A stretch of DNA of 64,000 nt. Source: Dactylonectria macrodidyma (lineage: Eukaryota; Ascomycota; Sordariomycetes; Hypocreales; Nectriaceae). The notes under the pieces were generated by a model. The model made no database searches, was not told the origin of the DNA, and worked only from the letters and a program-made list of their open reading frames with translations. A program made the position numbers and the translations under genes. Below are positions 63,390-64,000 of this stretch, one piece after another. Each line of letters begins with the position of its first letter. The first letter of the stretch is position 1. The stretch is taken from positions 620,001 to 684,000 of the forward strand of contig JAGMUV010000028.1 of NCBI GenBank assembly GCA_020744425.1, in the 5' to 3' direction.

Positions 63390-64000
63390 CTAGGTACAAA
63401 AAATGCTAAAGATGAGACCCAAGAGGAGCGGGGCAATACAGAGTGATAATCGCCTCCACCAAAGCTTCAGTATTTCCTTGCCGCTTTCTTCGTTCCTAGC
63501 TGCTGCCTCGACGAACCCTTCTGTGATCTGGATCTCGGCCCCGCGCTTGTTAAGAAGAAGCGCCACTATTTCCTTATTATATCTCCAGTTCATAGCTGCT
63601 GCCTCGACGACCCCTTCTGTGATCTGGATCTCGGCCCCGCGCTTGTTGAGAAGAAGCGCCACTATTTCCTTACCACATCCCGAGTTCCTAGCTGCTGCCT
63701 TGACGACCTCTTCTGTGATCTGGATCTCGGCCCCGCGCTTGTTGAGAAGAAGCGCCACTATTTCCTTACCACATCCCGGGTTCCTAGCTGCTGCCTCGAC
63801 CACCTCTTCTGTGATCTGGATCTCGGCCCCGTGCTTGTTGAAAAGTAGCGCTAGTATTTCCTTGCCGCTTTCCCAGTTCCCAGCTGCTGCCTTGATGACC
63901 CCTTCTGTGATTTGAATCTCGGCCCCGCGCTTATCGAGAAGTTGCTGGAATATGGTTTTATTAAACCACTTTATAACTGCCTCGACGACCCCTTCTGTGA
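63390..64000 (-). CDS. C-terminal part of a 32-residue-repeat protein (partial, runs off window)
   Basis: The minus-strand frame is open from the window edge to the stop at 63390 and contains five complete repeats plus the edge of a sixth. Each unit is about 32 residues (96 bp): EEVVEAAARN..CGKEIVALLLNKRGAEIQIT. The units are nearly identical at DNA level. This repeat type occurs in fungal ankyrin/NACHT-type proteins, usually near the C-terminus. The last unit is followed by a hydrophobic tail (APLLLGLIFSIF) that may be read into intron or 3' sequence, because GTGGAG near 63460 could be a splice donor. The start and the N-terminal domains lie beyond 64000, so the function cannot be given. Confidence 0.6.
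   Translation of the reverse strand, partial: TEGVVEAVIKWFNKTIFQQLLDKRGAEIQITEGVIKAAAGNWESGKEILALLFNKHGAEIQITEEVVEAAARNPGCGKEIVALLLNKRGAEIQITEEVVKAAARNSGCGKEIVALLLNKRGAEIQITEGVVEAAAMNWRYNKEIVALLLNKRGAEIQITEGFVEAAARNEESGKEILKLWWRRLSLCIAPLLLGLIFSIFCT

Noticed and set aside
1..64000. CRISPR arrays, rRNA genes, bacterial operons
   Set aside because: Introns and fungal gene families show a eukaryotic nuclear sequence; no array with regular identical repeats and unique spacers and no rRNA signature was seen.

Overview
The window comes from a filamentous ascomycete (Pezizomycotina-type fungus). The evidence is short 45-80 nt introns with GTNNGN donors and CTNA-type branch sites, fungal-only families (HET, NACHT/NB-ARC receptors with WD40, ankyrin or TPR arrays, fungal MHYT sensor, DUF3435) and many decayed transposons carrying C-to-T type stop codons. 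Genus cannot be decided from the sequence. It reads as an accessory, repeat-rich, immunity-gene-rich region, not a syntenic core segment.

Layout: (i) 0.7-3.6 kb, intact multi-exon MHYT membrane sensor (minus). (ii) 4-8.7 kb, gene-poor, with a Tc1-type transposase relic, a 25-C/16-A homopolymer tract, a methyltransferase cut after about 80 codons and a Fot1/pogo relic. (iii) 8.9-12.3 kb, HET-domain gene facing a Myb/SANT-like gene. (iv) 13-24.2 kb, transposon graveyard dominated by two hAT elements sharing the terminal core CAGCGCTG; a predicted 69-aa, six-cysteine secreted peptide gene sits between them. (v) 24.7-35.2 kb, a RelA/SpoT-NACHT-WD40 receptor gene split by an intact, very young Ty1/copia element (identical 251-bp LTRs, 5-bp target duplication) and also carrying an in-frame TGA and a frameshift; a solo LTR lies 11 bp after its stop. 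(vi) 35.9-39.1 kb, SNF2 ATPase (nine exons, minus). (vii) 40.2-46.3 kb, intact 1874-aa NACHT/C2H2/ankyrin receptor with about 20 near-identical ankyrin units. (viii) 47.3-50.8 kb, LINE ORF1 relic abutting a Helitron PIF1 helicase relic. (ix) 51.5-54.2 kb, NB-ARC-TPR receptor whose short first exon encodes a Gly/Asn-rich segment resembling fungal amyloid-signalling (sigma-type) motifs; an uncharacterised palindromic repeat flanks it. (x) 56-61 kb, C2H2 zinc-finger gene with an in-frame TAG, DUF3435 recombinase-like relic, acidic protein with three SUMO-interaction-like motifs, and an SPX fragment. (xi) 61.8-64 kb, Tc1-like transposase relic and the end of a 96-bp-repeat gene leaving the window.

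How it fits together: four separate receptor or incompatibility-type genes (HET, RelA-NACHT-WD40, NACHT-ankyrin, NB-ARC-TPR) plus a DUF3435 relic lie within 55 kb. The receptors share a plan of N-terminal signalling domain, NTPase switch and C-terminal repeat sensor, consistent with non-self recognition. Several elements carry TAG where Trp is expected (TGG to TAG is the antisense CpA-to-TpA change) and Gln-to-stop changes, consistent with mild RIP. The copia element has none and appears recent. Exon boundaries are my own reading of splice signals and reading-frame continuity; no searches were run.
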